Notes: generated by a model from the sequence alone, not told the origin. A stretch of 46,054 nt of DNA from Pseudonocardiales bacterium (GCA_003244255.1 QHCD01000038.1:1-46054), one strand, 5' to 3'. Shown: positions 26,430 through 34,801, numbered from the stretch's first letter. Made by a program: numbers and translations.

Positions 26430-28124
26430 TCAATCCTCTCCGAGCTGCCGGACCAGCTCGTCCGCGTTGTCGACCGGCCGGGCAGCCGCTGCGCCGACGA
26501 CGCTGGCCCGGAGCCGGTCGGTGAGTGCCTCAAACTCGGCGGTGAAGACACCCGCGTCGGTGCGGGCCAGGCCACCGACAGCCATAACGGTACGACCGCC
26601 GTCGTCGTGGAGAACCGGCGGGGTGATGCGCACCCAGAGCCGCCGCCGCCGGACCCGCAGCGAGAGCAGCAGCCCGACAACGATGAGCACCGCGGCCAGG
26701 AGCACGTACTGCTGCGCCGGGTCGCGCGATACCTGCAGGTTGGCCCACTGCTTGTACCCGTCGAAGGTGATCGCCGTGCCGTCGGCGAGCCGGTAGGTCT
26801 GCCCCGGGCGCAGGTCGGCCGTGCCGGCCTGCTTCAGCGCGCCGTTCTGCAGCTGCCCCCGGTCGATCGCGTAGACCGACTGCGGCCGGCCGGTGTCCAG
26901 GCCGAGGTTGCCGCGATAGACGACGATCCCGACCTCGGGGTTCAACGGTTTCGGTGACGCCGACGTCAGTAGCCCGTCGGCGTTCAGGGCCGCCGTCGGC
27001 ACGAAGAATCCATCCAGGGCGAGTTGCTGCGGCTTCGCGTCGGGCAGCTTCAGCGCGCCTTCTGAGGTGAACGCGCCGTCCTGCGGCAGGAACGGCGCGG
27101 AGATGTTCCCGAACACCTGCCCACTCGGGTCGCGCACCGTGAACACCGGGGAGAAGCCGTGCCCGAGCAGGTAGAGCCGGGCGCCTTCGATGCGTAGCGG
27201 ATGGTTCACCTCGAGCACGTCGGTCTGCTCCTGGTCGGAGAGGCCGCGCGAGTAGCTGATGGCGCCGCGGAACTGCCTCGCCGTGCCGTCCGGTTCGTAG
27301 GTCGCCGTGAACTTGTTCAGCGTCACGCAGAACGGCGCCAGAGATCTCGATCCCACTAGCCGGCCGGGGTGGAAGGAGTCGAACTGCTGCACCGTGTCGC
27401 AGAAACCGGACCCCTCTTCGACGACGACGCTGCCCTGGTATCCCCACAGCTGGCCGACGGCGACGGCTACCAGCAGGCCGGTGAGCGCGATGTGAAAGAC
27501 CAGGTTGCCGGTTTCGCGCAGGTAGCCCTTCTCGGCGCAGACCGTCGTCGTGCCGGAGCCCTCGTCTCGGGTGACCACGCGCCATCGTTTCGCGCGCAGC
27601 ACCCTCGCTGCCGCTGCCGCTGCTGTCGGGGGGCCGGTGTCGACGTCGAGCAGCGCCGATTCTGGCAGCCGGTCGAAATGCCGCGGGGCCGCCGGGGGTT
27701 GTCCGCGCAGAGCCTTGCCGTGCAGGCGTATCCGCGGCACCAGGCAGCCGACGAGCGAGATGAACAGCAGCAGGTAGATCGCGGCGAACCACGGCGAGGC
27801 GAAGACGTCGAAGAGCGAGAGCCGGTCGAGGATCGGGCCGAGGGTGCGATGCGCGGCCAGATAGGTGAGGACCTTGGTCTCGTTCAACGAGCGCTGCGGA
27901 AGCAACGAGCCGGGGACGGCGGCGAGCGCGAGCAGGAACAGCAGGACCAGCGCGGTGCGCATGCTGGTGAGCTGGCGCCAGGTTCGGATCAGCGGCGTGA
28001 CGACGCGCCGGCGGCGATCCGGTCGGGGGCCCTGCGGCGCAGGTTGCGTGGACAGCTGCGCGGCCGGGCGAGCGTCCTCCGGACCGCCCATGCGCCCGGC
28101 AGGTTCCTGGCGGACCGTCGTCAT
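26430..28124 (-). CDS. resB: cytochrome c biogenesis protein ResB (Ccs1)
   Basis: System II haem delivery/thiol partner of CcsB. The 564 residues have a cytoplasmic N-terminus, helices near residues 55-75 (RTALVLLFLLALAAVPGSLL), 110-130 and 195-215 (GNLVFHIALTGLLVAVAVGQ), a large outer domain, and a final helix (YVLLAAVLIVVGLLLSL) before a cytosolic tail. The open frame extends to 28682, but ATG 28124 overlaps the ccdA stop (ATGA) and gives the family-like N-terminus. Confidence 0.93.
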   Translation of the reverse strand: MTTVRQEPAGRMGGPEDARPAAQLSTQPAPQGPRPDRRRRVVTPLIRTWRQLTSMRTALVLLFLLALAAVPGSLLPQRSLNETKVLTYLAAHRTLGPILDRLSLFDVFASPWFAAIYLLLFISLVGCLVPRIRLHGKALRGQPPAAPRHFDRLPESALLDVDTGPPTAAAAAARVLRAKRWRVVTRDEGSGTTTVCAEKGYLRETGNLVFHIALTGLLVAVAVGQLWGYQGSVVVEEGSGFCDTVQQFDSFHPGRLVGSRSLAPFCVTLNKFTATYEPDGTARQFRGAISYSRGLSDQEQTDVLEVNHPLRIEGARLYLLGHGFSPVFTVRDPSGQVFGNISAPFLPQDGAFTSEGALKLPDAKPQQLALDGFFVPTAALNADGLLTSASPKPLNPEVGIVVYRGNLGLDTGRPQSVYAIDRGQLQNGALKQAGTADLRPGQTYRLADGTAITFDGYKQWANLQVSRDPAQQYVLLAAVLIVVGLLLSLRVRRRRLWVRITPPVLHDDGGRTVMAVGGLARTDAGVFTAEFEALTDRLRASVVGAAAARPVDNADELVRQLGED

Positions 28125-28924
28125 ACCGATGTCCCGATGCCGGCGTGGCTGCCGGCCCAGGCCCGCATCCAGGTCATCATTTCGTCCCACCAGCCGCCGA
28201 CGAGCAGCACGCCGAGGACGACGAGCAGCACGCCGCCGATCCGCGTCACCCATGCAGCGTGCCGGCGGACGGCGGCGAAAGCGCCTACCAGCCAGCGGAA
28301 TCCGAACGCAGCGAGGACGAACGGCACGCCGAGGCCGATGCAGTACACGGCGGAGAGGAAGGCTCCCTTGCCCGCGCTCGCCGTGCTGAAGGCGAGGGTC
28401 TGCACCGCGCCGAGCGTCGGACCGACGCACGGCGTCCAGCCGAGGCCAAACACGACGCCGAGCACTGGCGCACCCAGCAGACCAGCCGACGGCAGCCGGT
28501 GCACCCGCAGTTCCCGCTGCAGGCCGGGCACCAGCCCGGCGAAGGCCAGCCCGAGCAGGATCGTGACGACGCCGAGGATCCGTTCGATCGGGCGCTGGTG
28601 CACGAGCAGCGCGCGACCGAGGCCGCCGAACAGCGCGCCGTAGGAGACGAATACAGCGGTGAAGCCGAGCACGAACAGCCACGCGCCGGCGAACGTCCGC
28701 GACCTGCTGGCGGTGCGGCGGGTGACCGCGATGCCTCCACCGCCGGCGGCCGGCTCCGGACCGGTCAGGCCGGTGACGTAGGAGAGGTAGCCCGGCACCA
28801 ATGGCAGCACGCAGGGTGAGAGGAAGCTGACCACGCCGGCCACCAGCGCGACCAGTGCGGCCACCAGCAGCGGACCGCTGACGACGGCGTGCTCGAAGCT
28901 GCCTCCGACGCCGGCGACGTTCAC
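28121..28924 (-). CDS. ccdA: cytochrome c biogenesis protein CcdA
   Basis: Carries reducing equivalents across the membrane to the extracytoplasmic thioredoxin for apocytochrome c reduction. The 267 residues form about six helices with the redox-active cysteines in SFLSPCVLPLVPGYLSYV and GLGWTPCVGPTLGAV. GTG 28924 overlaps the thioredoxin gene's stop (GTGA), showing coupled expression. Confidence 0.94.
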   Translation of the reverse strand: MNVAGVGGSFEHAVVSGPLLVAALVALVAGVVSFLSPCVLPLVPGYLSYVTGLTGPEPAAGGGGIAVTRRTASRSRTFAGAWLFVLGFTAVFVSYGALFGGLGRALLVHQRPIERILGVVTILLGLAFAGLVPGLQRELRVHRLPSAGLLGAPVLGVVFGLGWTPCVGPTLGAVQTLAFSTASAGKGAFLSAVYCIGLGVPFVLAAFGFRWLVGAFAAVRRHAAWVTRIGGVLLVVLGVLLVGGWWDEMMTWMRAWAGSHAGIGTSV

Positions 28925-29529
28925 TTCTCCGCCAGCACTCTCGCCACGATGGTGTCGATCTGCGGCCCGGTCAGCGCTCGCGCGTAGGTGACGGCGACCC
29001 GGCCGGAACGGTCGAGGACCAGAGTCGACGGCGTCGTGATCGGAATGGCCGGCAGCGACAGGGCAATCCGGCTCCGCGGATCGAAGATGCTCGGGTAGGT
29101 CAGATCCTTGTTACGCACGAACGCCGTCGCGAGCTGGCGGACATCACGCACATCGACACCGAGTACCTGCAGGCCGTCGCCGGAGTAGCGCCGGTAGGCG
29201 GACTGGATGCCGGGCGCCTCCGCCCGGCACGGCGGGCACCACTGCGTCCAGAAGTTGACCAGCACCACCTTGCCGCGGTAGCTGGCCGCGGTGAGTTTCG
29301 CGCCGTCCAGGCCAGTGCCCGCGATCGTCGGCGGCGCGGACCGCTTGCCGAGTGGGATGAGGTGCACGCTCTTCGGACCGGTGACGTAACCCGCGTCGCC
29401 ACCGCCCTGGTCGACGGCGTTGGTGCCGGTGCAGCCGGCCAGCAGCGTCGCCGCGGTGCCGACGACGGCCGCGAGAACGGTCCGTCGCCGGACATCGCGC
29501 GTCGACGCGAGTGGCCTCGGTGGTTGCAT
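28921..29529 (-). CDS. TlpA/ResA-like thioredoxin lipoprotein
   Basis: Extracytoplasmic thiol-disulfide reductase, likely reducing the CxxCH motif of apocytochrome c. The 202 residues start with a lipoprotein signal (RRRTVLAAVVGTAATLLAGC) and contain the thioredoxin active site NFWTQWCPPCRAEAPG and the cis-Pro loop ITTPSTLVLD. ATG 29529 was preferred to the GTG at 29562 because it gives a compact signal peptide; the choice is not certain. It is now the first gene of the cytochrome c unit because the accessory region separates it from the phosphatase gene usually upstream. Confidence 0.9.
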   Translation of the reverse strand: MQPPRPLASTRDVRRRTVLAAVVGTAATLLAGCTGTNAVDQGGGDAGYVTGPKSVHLIPLGKRSAPPTIAGTGLDGAKLTAASYRGKVVLVNFWTQWCPPCRAEAPGIQSAYRRYSGDGLQVLGVDVRDVRQLATAFVRNKDLTYPSIFDPRSRIALSLPAIPITTPSTLVLDRSGRVAVTYARALTGPQIDTIVARVLAEK

Positions 29530-29626
29530 CCGGTCCAGTGTGACTGCCGACTCTGGCGCCACCCCGCCGGGGTCGCTCAGACGGTCACCAATTCATGATC
29601 AGAGATCGGGACCTGCGCGGCTGTGA

Positions 29627-29782
29627 TCAACAGCCGGTTGCGGCCTGCAGAACTCGGCAGGCATGGGTCAGTGCCGCTACGACGACCGATCCGATCCTGT
29701 CCGCGACGGGGTCGCGGGTCAGGATGAGCACCGGCCGGTCGCCGCCGGGTGTCGTGGCGAACCAGATCTCACCGCGCCGCAT
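29627..29782 (-). pseudogene. truncated MazF/PemK-like toxin
   Basis: ATG 29782 opens 51 residues beginning MRRGEIWFATTPGGDRPVLI and reaching GSVVVAALT. That is the typical N-terminal third of MazF/PemK toxins (usually ~105-115 residues). After this the sequence (HACRVLQAATGC) leaves the family and stops. The start overlaps the antitoxin gene by 14 bp, the usual toxin-antitoxin layout. The missing two thirds should make it inactive as an RNase. Confidence 0.65.
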
Positions 29783-30020
29783 CGGCCCAGTCCGACCAGT
29801 CTTCGGCCGGTCCCCAAGCCTCGATGTCGGTCAACGAACGTTCGTCGGCGCTCAACGGCTGTTGGTGCCACACTTCGGCATCCCGTTCGCTCGCGAGCCG
29901 CAGCAGGTGCCGACGAAGCGCGTCTCGCAGCAGCTGGGACCGATCCACGCCAAGCCGGTCCGCCCATGACTGGGCGTCCCGCGCATCCGCGGCGTCGACC
30001 CGGAAACTCAGCATCATCAT
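29769..30020 (-). CDS. ribbon-helix-helix-type antitoxin
   Basis: 83 residues. The N-terminal MMMLSFRVDAADARDAQSWA followed by VDRSQLLRDALRRHL fits an RHH DNA-binding antitoxin. The acidic, Trp-rich C-terminus (DIEAWGPAEDWSDWADAAR) is a likely toxin-binding tail. A TAGACT box lies 6 nt before the ATG, indicating a leaderless, probably autoregulated transcript. The partner toxin gene is truncated. Confidence 0.72.
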   Translation of the reverse strand: MMMLSFRVDAADARDAQSWADRLGVDRSQLLRDALRRHLLRLASERDAEVWHQQPLSADERSLTDIEAWGPAEDWSDWADAAR

Positions 30021-30044
30021 ACGGTCAGTCTAGGTTGTCATACG
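30017..30044 (-). promoter_or_regulatory. antitoxin promoter with paired direct repeats
   Basis: TAGACT (30032-30027, minus strand) is the -10 box. The heptamer tcatacg occurs at 30017 and 30038, exactly 21 bp apart (two helical turns), flanking it. This is a plausible operator for the RHH antitoxin. Confidence 0.45.
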
Positions 30045-30136
30045 ACCGCGCCCCGGGCGGGTCGCTGGGTGGATCGGCTTAGGGTTGTTCCGAGGCCGTT
30101 GGCGGAGGTGCCTGATGCAGCTAGCGGGGAGAGGCA

Positions 30137-31587
30137 GTGGCTGAGGTCGCCGCAAGCCCGATTCTCAATCCTCCGTACGACCAGCCCTCGCGCTACTACG
30201 AGATCGGTCCACACGGACGTACCGACCTGATCCGCGAAGGTCGCCGTCCGAGCGAATCGTTCGTCCCGATCCCCGCCGCGCGCAAGGGCGCCCACGGCGA
30301 CGCGGCCCAAGCCGCCCTCGATTTCGACCTGACCGGCGAACGGCGCGAACGCAACACCCTTGTCAACGACCTGCGACGGGACATCGAGCGCTGGCGGCAT
30401 CGTGACTACGAGCGGGTGACGCCGACCAGTCGCAAGCTGCTGGCGCACTGGGCCGACCCGAGCCGGGAGAACCGGGTGCTGTTCTGCCAGCGGGAGGCGG
30501 CCGAGACGGCGATCTTCCTGGCCGAGGTCGCCGGCCGGCACGGCTACGCCGACTGGCGCGGGCGGATCGATGCCGCCAACGCCGAACACAACGACCGGCT
30601 CCCCCGCGTCGCGCTGAAGATGGCCACCGGGTCGGGCAAGACGGTGGTGATGGCGATGCTGATCGCCTGGCAGACGGCCAACAAGGTGCTGAGGCCGCGC
30701 GACGCTCGGTTCGCGCGGCGGTTCCTGATCGTCACGCCCGGCATCACGATCCGCGACCGGCTGCAGGTGCTTCGGCCCGGCCAGCCGGGCAACTATTACG
30801 ACGAGCGCGACCTGATCCCGGCCGACCTCGCCACGCCTTCGCCTTAAGGGACGCCAGGGAGGTCCGTGGCGTCGCGTCGAACACCAAGAAGTTCCTGCTC
30901 GCCGGCAGATCGACAGACCCGTTCCGGGAGACGCCGGCGGCGATGGTGTCGCGGGTGCTGCGCGATTTCGCCGGCGGCGAGCAGACCGTCGTCTTCAACG
31001 ACGAGGCGCACCACTGCTACCAGGACCGGCCCGCGACGACGCCCGCCGGCGGGCCGGCGTCGCAGACCCGCGAGGATCTGGAGGCGGTCAACGCCGTCAC
31101 CCTGGACGGGATCGGCGGCAACACGTGGGAGCAGCTGCTCACCAACGCCTGCGAACGCGATGCCCGGGTCGCGGCGTACGCGAAGAACGACCACCTCGGC
31201 TTCTCGATTCCCTATGTGCACCAGGGCCGCTCGCACTCCTACCTCCCCGACTTCCTGATCCGGCTGGCCCGCCGCGACGGCGACGTCGAGCGGACGCTGG
31301 TCGTCGAGGTCTCCGGCGGCCAGAAGAGCCCGGGCCCGACGGCGGCGAAGGCCGACACGGCGCGCGACCAGTGGTGTGTCGCGGTCAACAATCACGGCGG
31401 ATTCGGGCGGTGGGGCTACGTCGAGATCACGTCGATGAACCGGGTCCGCGAACAGCTCGCCGAGGCCATCGACCTGCTGTATGCCGACGCCCCGATCGTC
31501 GGCGACCCGAGCCTGCTCGACTACAACGACAGTGACAGGGCAGCCCGGCCCGCGCATACTGTAGTAGAAACAACTACATCGGGATGA
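30137..31587 (+). pseudogene. broken type III-like restriction endonuclease (BPTD_3080-like Res)
   Basis: The N-terminal part (GTG 30137, GGGGAGAGG site) has the helicase Walker A (LKMATGSGKTVVMAMLIAWQ) and stops at 30847 after PADLATPSP. The next frame resumes family sequence (HAFALRDAREVRGVASNTKK), so a short deletion with a frameshift removed the segment ending in TNY. The DEAH box (VVFNDEAHHCYQDRP) follows. Soon after, the text jumps to the C-terminal nuclease domain (NTWEQLLTNACERDARVAAY, SYLPDFLIRL, LVVEVSGGQKSPGPT), so most of the motor is deleted. Family members are about 1000 residues; ~480 codons remain. It cannot be functional. Confidence 0.85.
31560..31578. promoter_or_regulatory. 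inverted-repeat operator before the BrnT-like gene
   Basis: TGTAGT-agaaaca-ACTACA is a perfect 6-bp dyad, unusually AT-rich for this genome, ending 5 bp before the first ATG of the toxin gene. A TACTGT box overlaps its left arm. This fits autorepression by the RHH partner. Confidence 0.5.
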
Positions 31588-31898
31588 TGGCCTTCTGGGA
31601 TCCAGAACGCGTCGAGCACATCGGCACGCGGTTCCTACGCTATCCGGGCTCGGTCAGCATCCCGGTCGAATGGGCCGAGGACGCAACCGACGATCCGGTG
31701 GCGATCGTGTCCGATCCTGACCCGAGGTCGGGTCCGCCGATCGTCCGCGTTGGCGGCTACTCGTCCACCGCAGGACTCGTCATCACGGTGGTCTGCGAAC
31801 GCAAGGACGGCGAGCTGTGGGGCGTCACGGCATGGAAGACCTCAGGGCGCGAACGGCGATCATATTGGGAGGCAGCGCATGCCCGTGAAAGAGACTGA
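31584..31898 (+). CDS. BrnT-like toxin candidate
   Basis: 104 residues. The beginning MMAFWDPERVEHIGTRFLRY and the closing strands ITVVCERKDGELWGVTAWKT followed by SGRERRSYWEAA resemble the BrnT/RelE-like small toxin fold (WDP... start, TAW... strand, RRxYW end). It is immediately followed, with a 20-bp overlap, by an RHH protein, the toxin-first order of BrnT-BrnA. The similarity is by eye; the nuclease residues cannot be assigned with certainty. Confidence 0.55.
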   Translation: MMAFWDPERVEHIGTRFLRYPGSVSIPVEWAEDATDDPVAIVSDPDPRSGPPIVRVGGYSSTAGLVITVVCERKDGELWGVTAWKTSGRERRSYWEAAHARERD

Positions 31899-32211
31899 TC
31901 CGGAGCACCGGCGACGGCTGGCCGAGATCGCGGCCAAATATGCCGACGAGGAGCGCGAGGCAGCGGAGGAGGAGATCCGCGAGCGGGACGAGCGGGATCG
32001 CGCCTCGTCGGTGTACTCGGTCCGGTTGCCTCCTGCCACCTACGACGCCGTGCGCGAGGCGGCCGAGCGGGCACACTTGACGCCGTCGGCGCTGATCCGG
32101 CAGTGGGTGTCCGAACGCGTGTCTGCGCACGACGACGGTGATCTGGCCGCCGCCGTCGCGAGCCTGCGCCGCGATGTCGAGCGGCTCGCCAAGCTGGCCC
32201 GGCCGGCGTGA
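31879..32211 (+). CDS. BrnA-like ribbon-helix-helix antitoxin
   Basis: 110 residues. A charged helical N-terminus (AEIAAKYADEEREAAEEEIR) precedes an RHH core (VYSVRLPPATYDAVREAAER, then LTPSALIRQWVSERV) and a coiled C-terminus (AAAVASLRRDVERLAKLA). ATG 31879 follows GGGAGG at 6 nt, inside the 3' end of the BrnT-like gene, so the two are coupled. It probably binds the dyad at 31560-31578. Confidence 0.72.
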   Translation: MPVKETDPEHRRRLAEIAAKYADEEREAAEEEIRERDERDRASSVYSVRLPPATYDAVREAAERAHLTPSALIRQWVSERVSAHDDGDLAAAVASLRRDVERLAKLARPA

Positions 32212-32327
32212 GTCGCGCTTGGCACGCACCAACCGGCCCGACGCCGATCGAGACGACCCGCACCGCGACAAGGGGGTGAGCCTGCCGACCCCGGATTTCT
32301 GACCCGATTAGGCGCCGTCTCGAATCA

Positions 32328-33242
32328 TCAGGAACGTAAGAACACCGTGTCGGCGTGCCACTCGAGGGCATCGTGGTCCGGGCGGTTGGCTCTGCGATCT
32401 GGAGCACGGATCGGCGATCCCGCCCGCTCGTAAAACGCCTCGCCGTTGCTGAACTCGGCTCTCAGCCTCGGGCTGACCATTAGGCGCAGCTTCGGATCAA
32501 CGCCGAGGTAACCGCTATCGAACAGTGTGTGCACATCAGATCTGAGTAGCAGACCATTGTCCACCCGGTTCTCGCCACCACGCGTTACCGGCACAATATG
32601 AGCAGCCTGGAGGACAGGGCGGATCTTGTCGCCGGTTATTGCGCAGCGCCGATGGTAGGCATCCATGACCAACGCTTGAAACGGGCGCTGTCCGACTCTT
32701 GTCGGCACGACCCTTGTCCGGCCGAACACTGGTCCGGCCACGGCATCAGTCTCGCCCATGTGTCGGTGAATCATCTCCGTAATGAGTGCCTCGACAATGG
32801 ATCCGGCTTGAGATCCGGTCGCATCGTAGGCCTTTCCCCGAACGATGTTATTGCTCCAATCGCTGGGTGTCCTGAGATCTTCCGGCAAGAAGACCGTGTC
32901 ACGCAACATCACGCAGCCGATCTCGGGATCATCGCCCGGCAGGAGGGGCTGCTTGCGATAACTCGCAATCGCTTGGCGCATGGCAGGCAGGGATGGGACG
33001 CCATTCGCCTCCCCAAAGATGCGCCACGCGTCCGAGACCGGCATGCGCACCCAGCCGTCAAACACGCCGCCGCCGACGATGCGATCGTGCGGGGCGTGAC
33101 TCTTGAAGGCAAAGTACTCGCCGGCACTCAAGGAGTGGAACCCGATCCCGCTCGGCAGCCAGAAGTTCACTTCCGTCAGGTCGGGGCGCGCCGCCAGGAA
33201 GCGATACCACTCGCCATCCGTCACTCCGACGAAGACCTTCAC
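32328..33242 (-). CDS. HNH endonuclease with N-terminal PUA-like domain
   Basis: 304 residues. The first ~180 (VGVTDGEWYRFLAARPDLTE, GEYFAFKSHAPHDRIVGGGV, NIVRGKAYDAT) form the globular domain found in a widespread group of putative restriction HNH proteins; it looks PUA/ASCH-like. The C-terminal HNH_2-type nuclease has the His/Asn/His pattern in AAHIVPVTRGGENRVDNG and LLLRSDVHTLFDSGYL. It appears intact and could cut foreign or modified DNA. GTG 33242 is chosen because TACGCT lies 7 nt upstream (leaderless). Local base composition is slightly less GC-rich than flanking core genes. Confidence 0.8.
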   Translation of the reverse strand: MKVFVGVTDGEWYRFLAARPDLTEVNFWLPSGIGFHSLSAGEYFAFKSHAPHDRIVGGGVFDGWVRMPVSDAWRIFGEANGVPSLPAMRQAIASYRKQPLLPGDDPEIGCVMLRDTVFLPEDLRTPSDWSNNIVRGKAYDATGSQAGSIVEALITEMIHRHMGETDAVAGPVFGRTRVVPTRVGQRPFQALVMDAYHRRCAITGDKIRPVLQAAHIVPVTRGGENRVDNGLLLRSDVHTLFDSGYLGVDPKLRLMVSPRLRAEFSNGEAFYERAGSPIRAPDRRANRPDHDALEWHADTVFLRS

Positions 33243-33249
33243 GGCTGGG

Positions 33250-33255
33250 AGCGTA
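33250..33255 (-). promoter_or_regulatory. -10 box of the HNH gene (leaderless)
   Basis: TACGCT on the minus strand with a 7-nt spacer (CCCAGCC) to the GTG, and no ribosome site. Confidence 0.45.
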
Positions 33256-33283
33256 GCCCACGACACGCTCCTCGGCTGGAACG

Positions 33284-33913
33284 TTGGTGAGTGCCCAACA
33301 CAGAACTTCCGCGGCGTCGCCGTCGGGCTCGGCCAGCGTTCTGAACGCCGCCGATGACGGGGCAGCCAAGGCAGGCATCGCGATCGGGCCGCAATACGGC
33401 ACGGTGTCGCCGTCGTTCATCAAGAACGCCGCCCGCGAGGCGATCCGGGCCGGCGACATCGATCTGCTCTGCGTCCTCGGGTTCGCCTTCGACGTGCAGG
33501 CCACCGAGGTCACCGAGTCCGACGGCGTCACCGTGCAGGCCACCGACGAGGGGTTCGCCTCCGTCGCGGGCGAGCGCACGGTCGGGCGCATCCGGGTGCT
33601 GCTGGTGCGGATGAACGTCGACCTGCTGATGGGCGAGGACCTGGCCAAGACCGGCGCCGGGAATCTGTTTACCGTCTTCGGCGAGCCGGACATCGGGCTG
33701 CGCACGACCGATGACGACCAGGTCGTCGTCGTGCTCAAGGGCGTCGACGTGTTCGACCCGACGACAGGCGAGCTGCGCAGCGACGACGCCAGCCGGATCG
33801 CGCTGTGGATGATAGACACCAACTACAACGAAGAGTCGTTCTTCGTCCGGCATTGTTACTTCACCGGCGGAAACGACCCGTACAAGCGGCTCAAGGCGAC
33901 TTGGCCGCGGTGA
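33284..33913 (+). pseudogene. C-terminal fragment of a type III-like DNA methyltransferase (Mod)
   Basis: About 170 residues from GIAIGPQYGTVSPSFIKNAA through GFAFDVQATEV, VLLVRMNVDLLMGEDLAKTG and WMIDTNYNEESFFVRHCYFT to GGNDPYKRLKATWPR match the C-terminal region of the site-specific methyltransferases that pair with BPTD_3080-like Res proteins. The catalytic domain is missing: upstream sequence is unrelated and the first ~35 residues of the frame look non-family. It lies after, not before, the Res remnant, so the original operon has been rearranged. Confidence 0.7.
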
Positions 33914-34183
33914 GGCGCACCGTGACGGTGTCTCCTTCGCCCAGCCGCTCGGCCCTTCGCACCATCGCCTTTACCGGCACGACGTAGAGCAGTCCTTGGG
34001 AAACAGGGCGGTCTCCCACCTGGTGGCACCCACTTGTGCCTTGACCGGGATCATTCCCCAGCCATAGCTGACTTCCCGGGACACGGCTTGCAGGTCCAGG
34101 CTCTCCTCCTCCGGCACCGTGACGAAGTAGAAGGGTGCCGGTCCCCGCCAGTGCCAGACCGCACCGCTGAACTCCAGCTCCAT
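33891..34183 (-). pseudogene. frameshifted DUF1905 protein
   Basis: ATG 34183 begins MELEFSGAVWHWRGPAPFYF and continues through VSREVSYGWGMIPVKAQVGA to TALFPKD, a standard DUF1905 domain. That frame then stops at 33971. The adjacent frame continues the family exactly (LLYVVPVKAMVRRAERLGEG, DTVTVRLTAAKSP) to a stop at 33891. A small indel around 33990-34000 therefore broke the gene, or it is a sequencing error. Its 3' end overlaps the Mod fragment antisense. Confidence 0.78.
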
Positions 34184-34227
34184 GCCGTCAGGATCTCTCA
34201 TGCCGGCGCGCCTCTGCATAGCCGTCG

Positions 34228-34788
34228 TCACGACTGTGGCGGGTCCTCACCGACCAGGCCGTCGACGGCCTCGCGGAGGAGGTCGGCGTGGCCGGCGTGA
34301 CGGGTGTATTCCTCGATCGCGTCTACGAGTGCGCGGCGGAGGTTGGGGTGCTTGCCGGAGGAGGTGGTGAACTTGGACGGCTGGTCGAGTCCTCCGTTGG
34401 CCAGCGCTTGCTCCCATGCGGCCCGGGAGCGTTCCACGGCATCGTGCCAGAGCGCGTAGAGCTCTTCCGGCGAGTCCTCGCCTGCGGTACGCCAGGCCCA
34501 AGCCCAGTTCTCCTCGGCGTCACGCGCGTCCCACGGCGGCCCCAGCGGCTGCCCGGTTACGAATACCGCGGTGCGGCTGTCCTCGGCGAGGGCGAGGTGC
34601 TTGAGCAGCCCGCCCAGGGTCATCGTCGACGGCGGGTGCGGCTTGCTCAGCCCGGCCGCGTCCAGGCCGCCGCACTTCCAGGCGAACTGCGCCCGCGCAC
34701 GGTCCAGCGCGAAGAGCAGCATCTCGACCTCGCCGGCCGTCATCGACGGTTCGTGAATCGTGGTGTTCGAAGCGATGTCCTCGGTCAT
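34228..34788 (-). CDS. DinB-superfamily (DUF664) protein
   Basis: 186 residues of the four-helix DinB/YfiT fold: MTAGEVEMLLFALDRARAQF, WKCGGLDAAGL, TLGGLLKHLALAED (metal His), TWAW-like NWAWAWRTAGEDSPEEL, and EEYTRHAGHADLLREAVDGL (two metal His). Such proteins are putative mycothiol-dependent enzymes in actinobacteria. ATG 34788 is preceded by TAGGGT with a 7-nt spacer (leaderless). It diverges from the WYL regulator, which may control it. Confidence 0.85.
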   Translation of the reverse strand: MTEDIASNTTIHEPSMTAGEVEMLLFALDRARAQFAWKCGGLDAAGLSKPHPPSTMTLGGLLKHLALAEDSRTAVFVTGQPLGPPWDARDAEENWAWAWRTAGEDSPEELYALWHDAVERSRAAWEQALANGGLDQPSKFTTSSGKHPNLRRALVDAIEEYTRHAGHADLLREAVDGLVGEDPPQS

Positions 34789-34795
34789 GCGCGCC

Positions 34796-34801
34796 ACCCT
34801 A
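34796..34801 (-). promoter_or_regulatory. -10 box of the DUF664 gene (leaderless)
   Basis: TAGGGT on the minus strand, 7-nt spacer GGCGCGC, then ATG. Confidence 0.45.
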
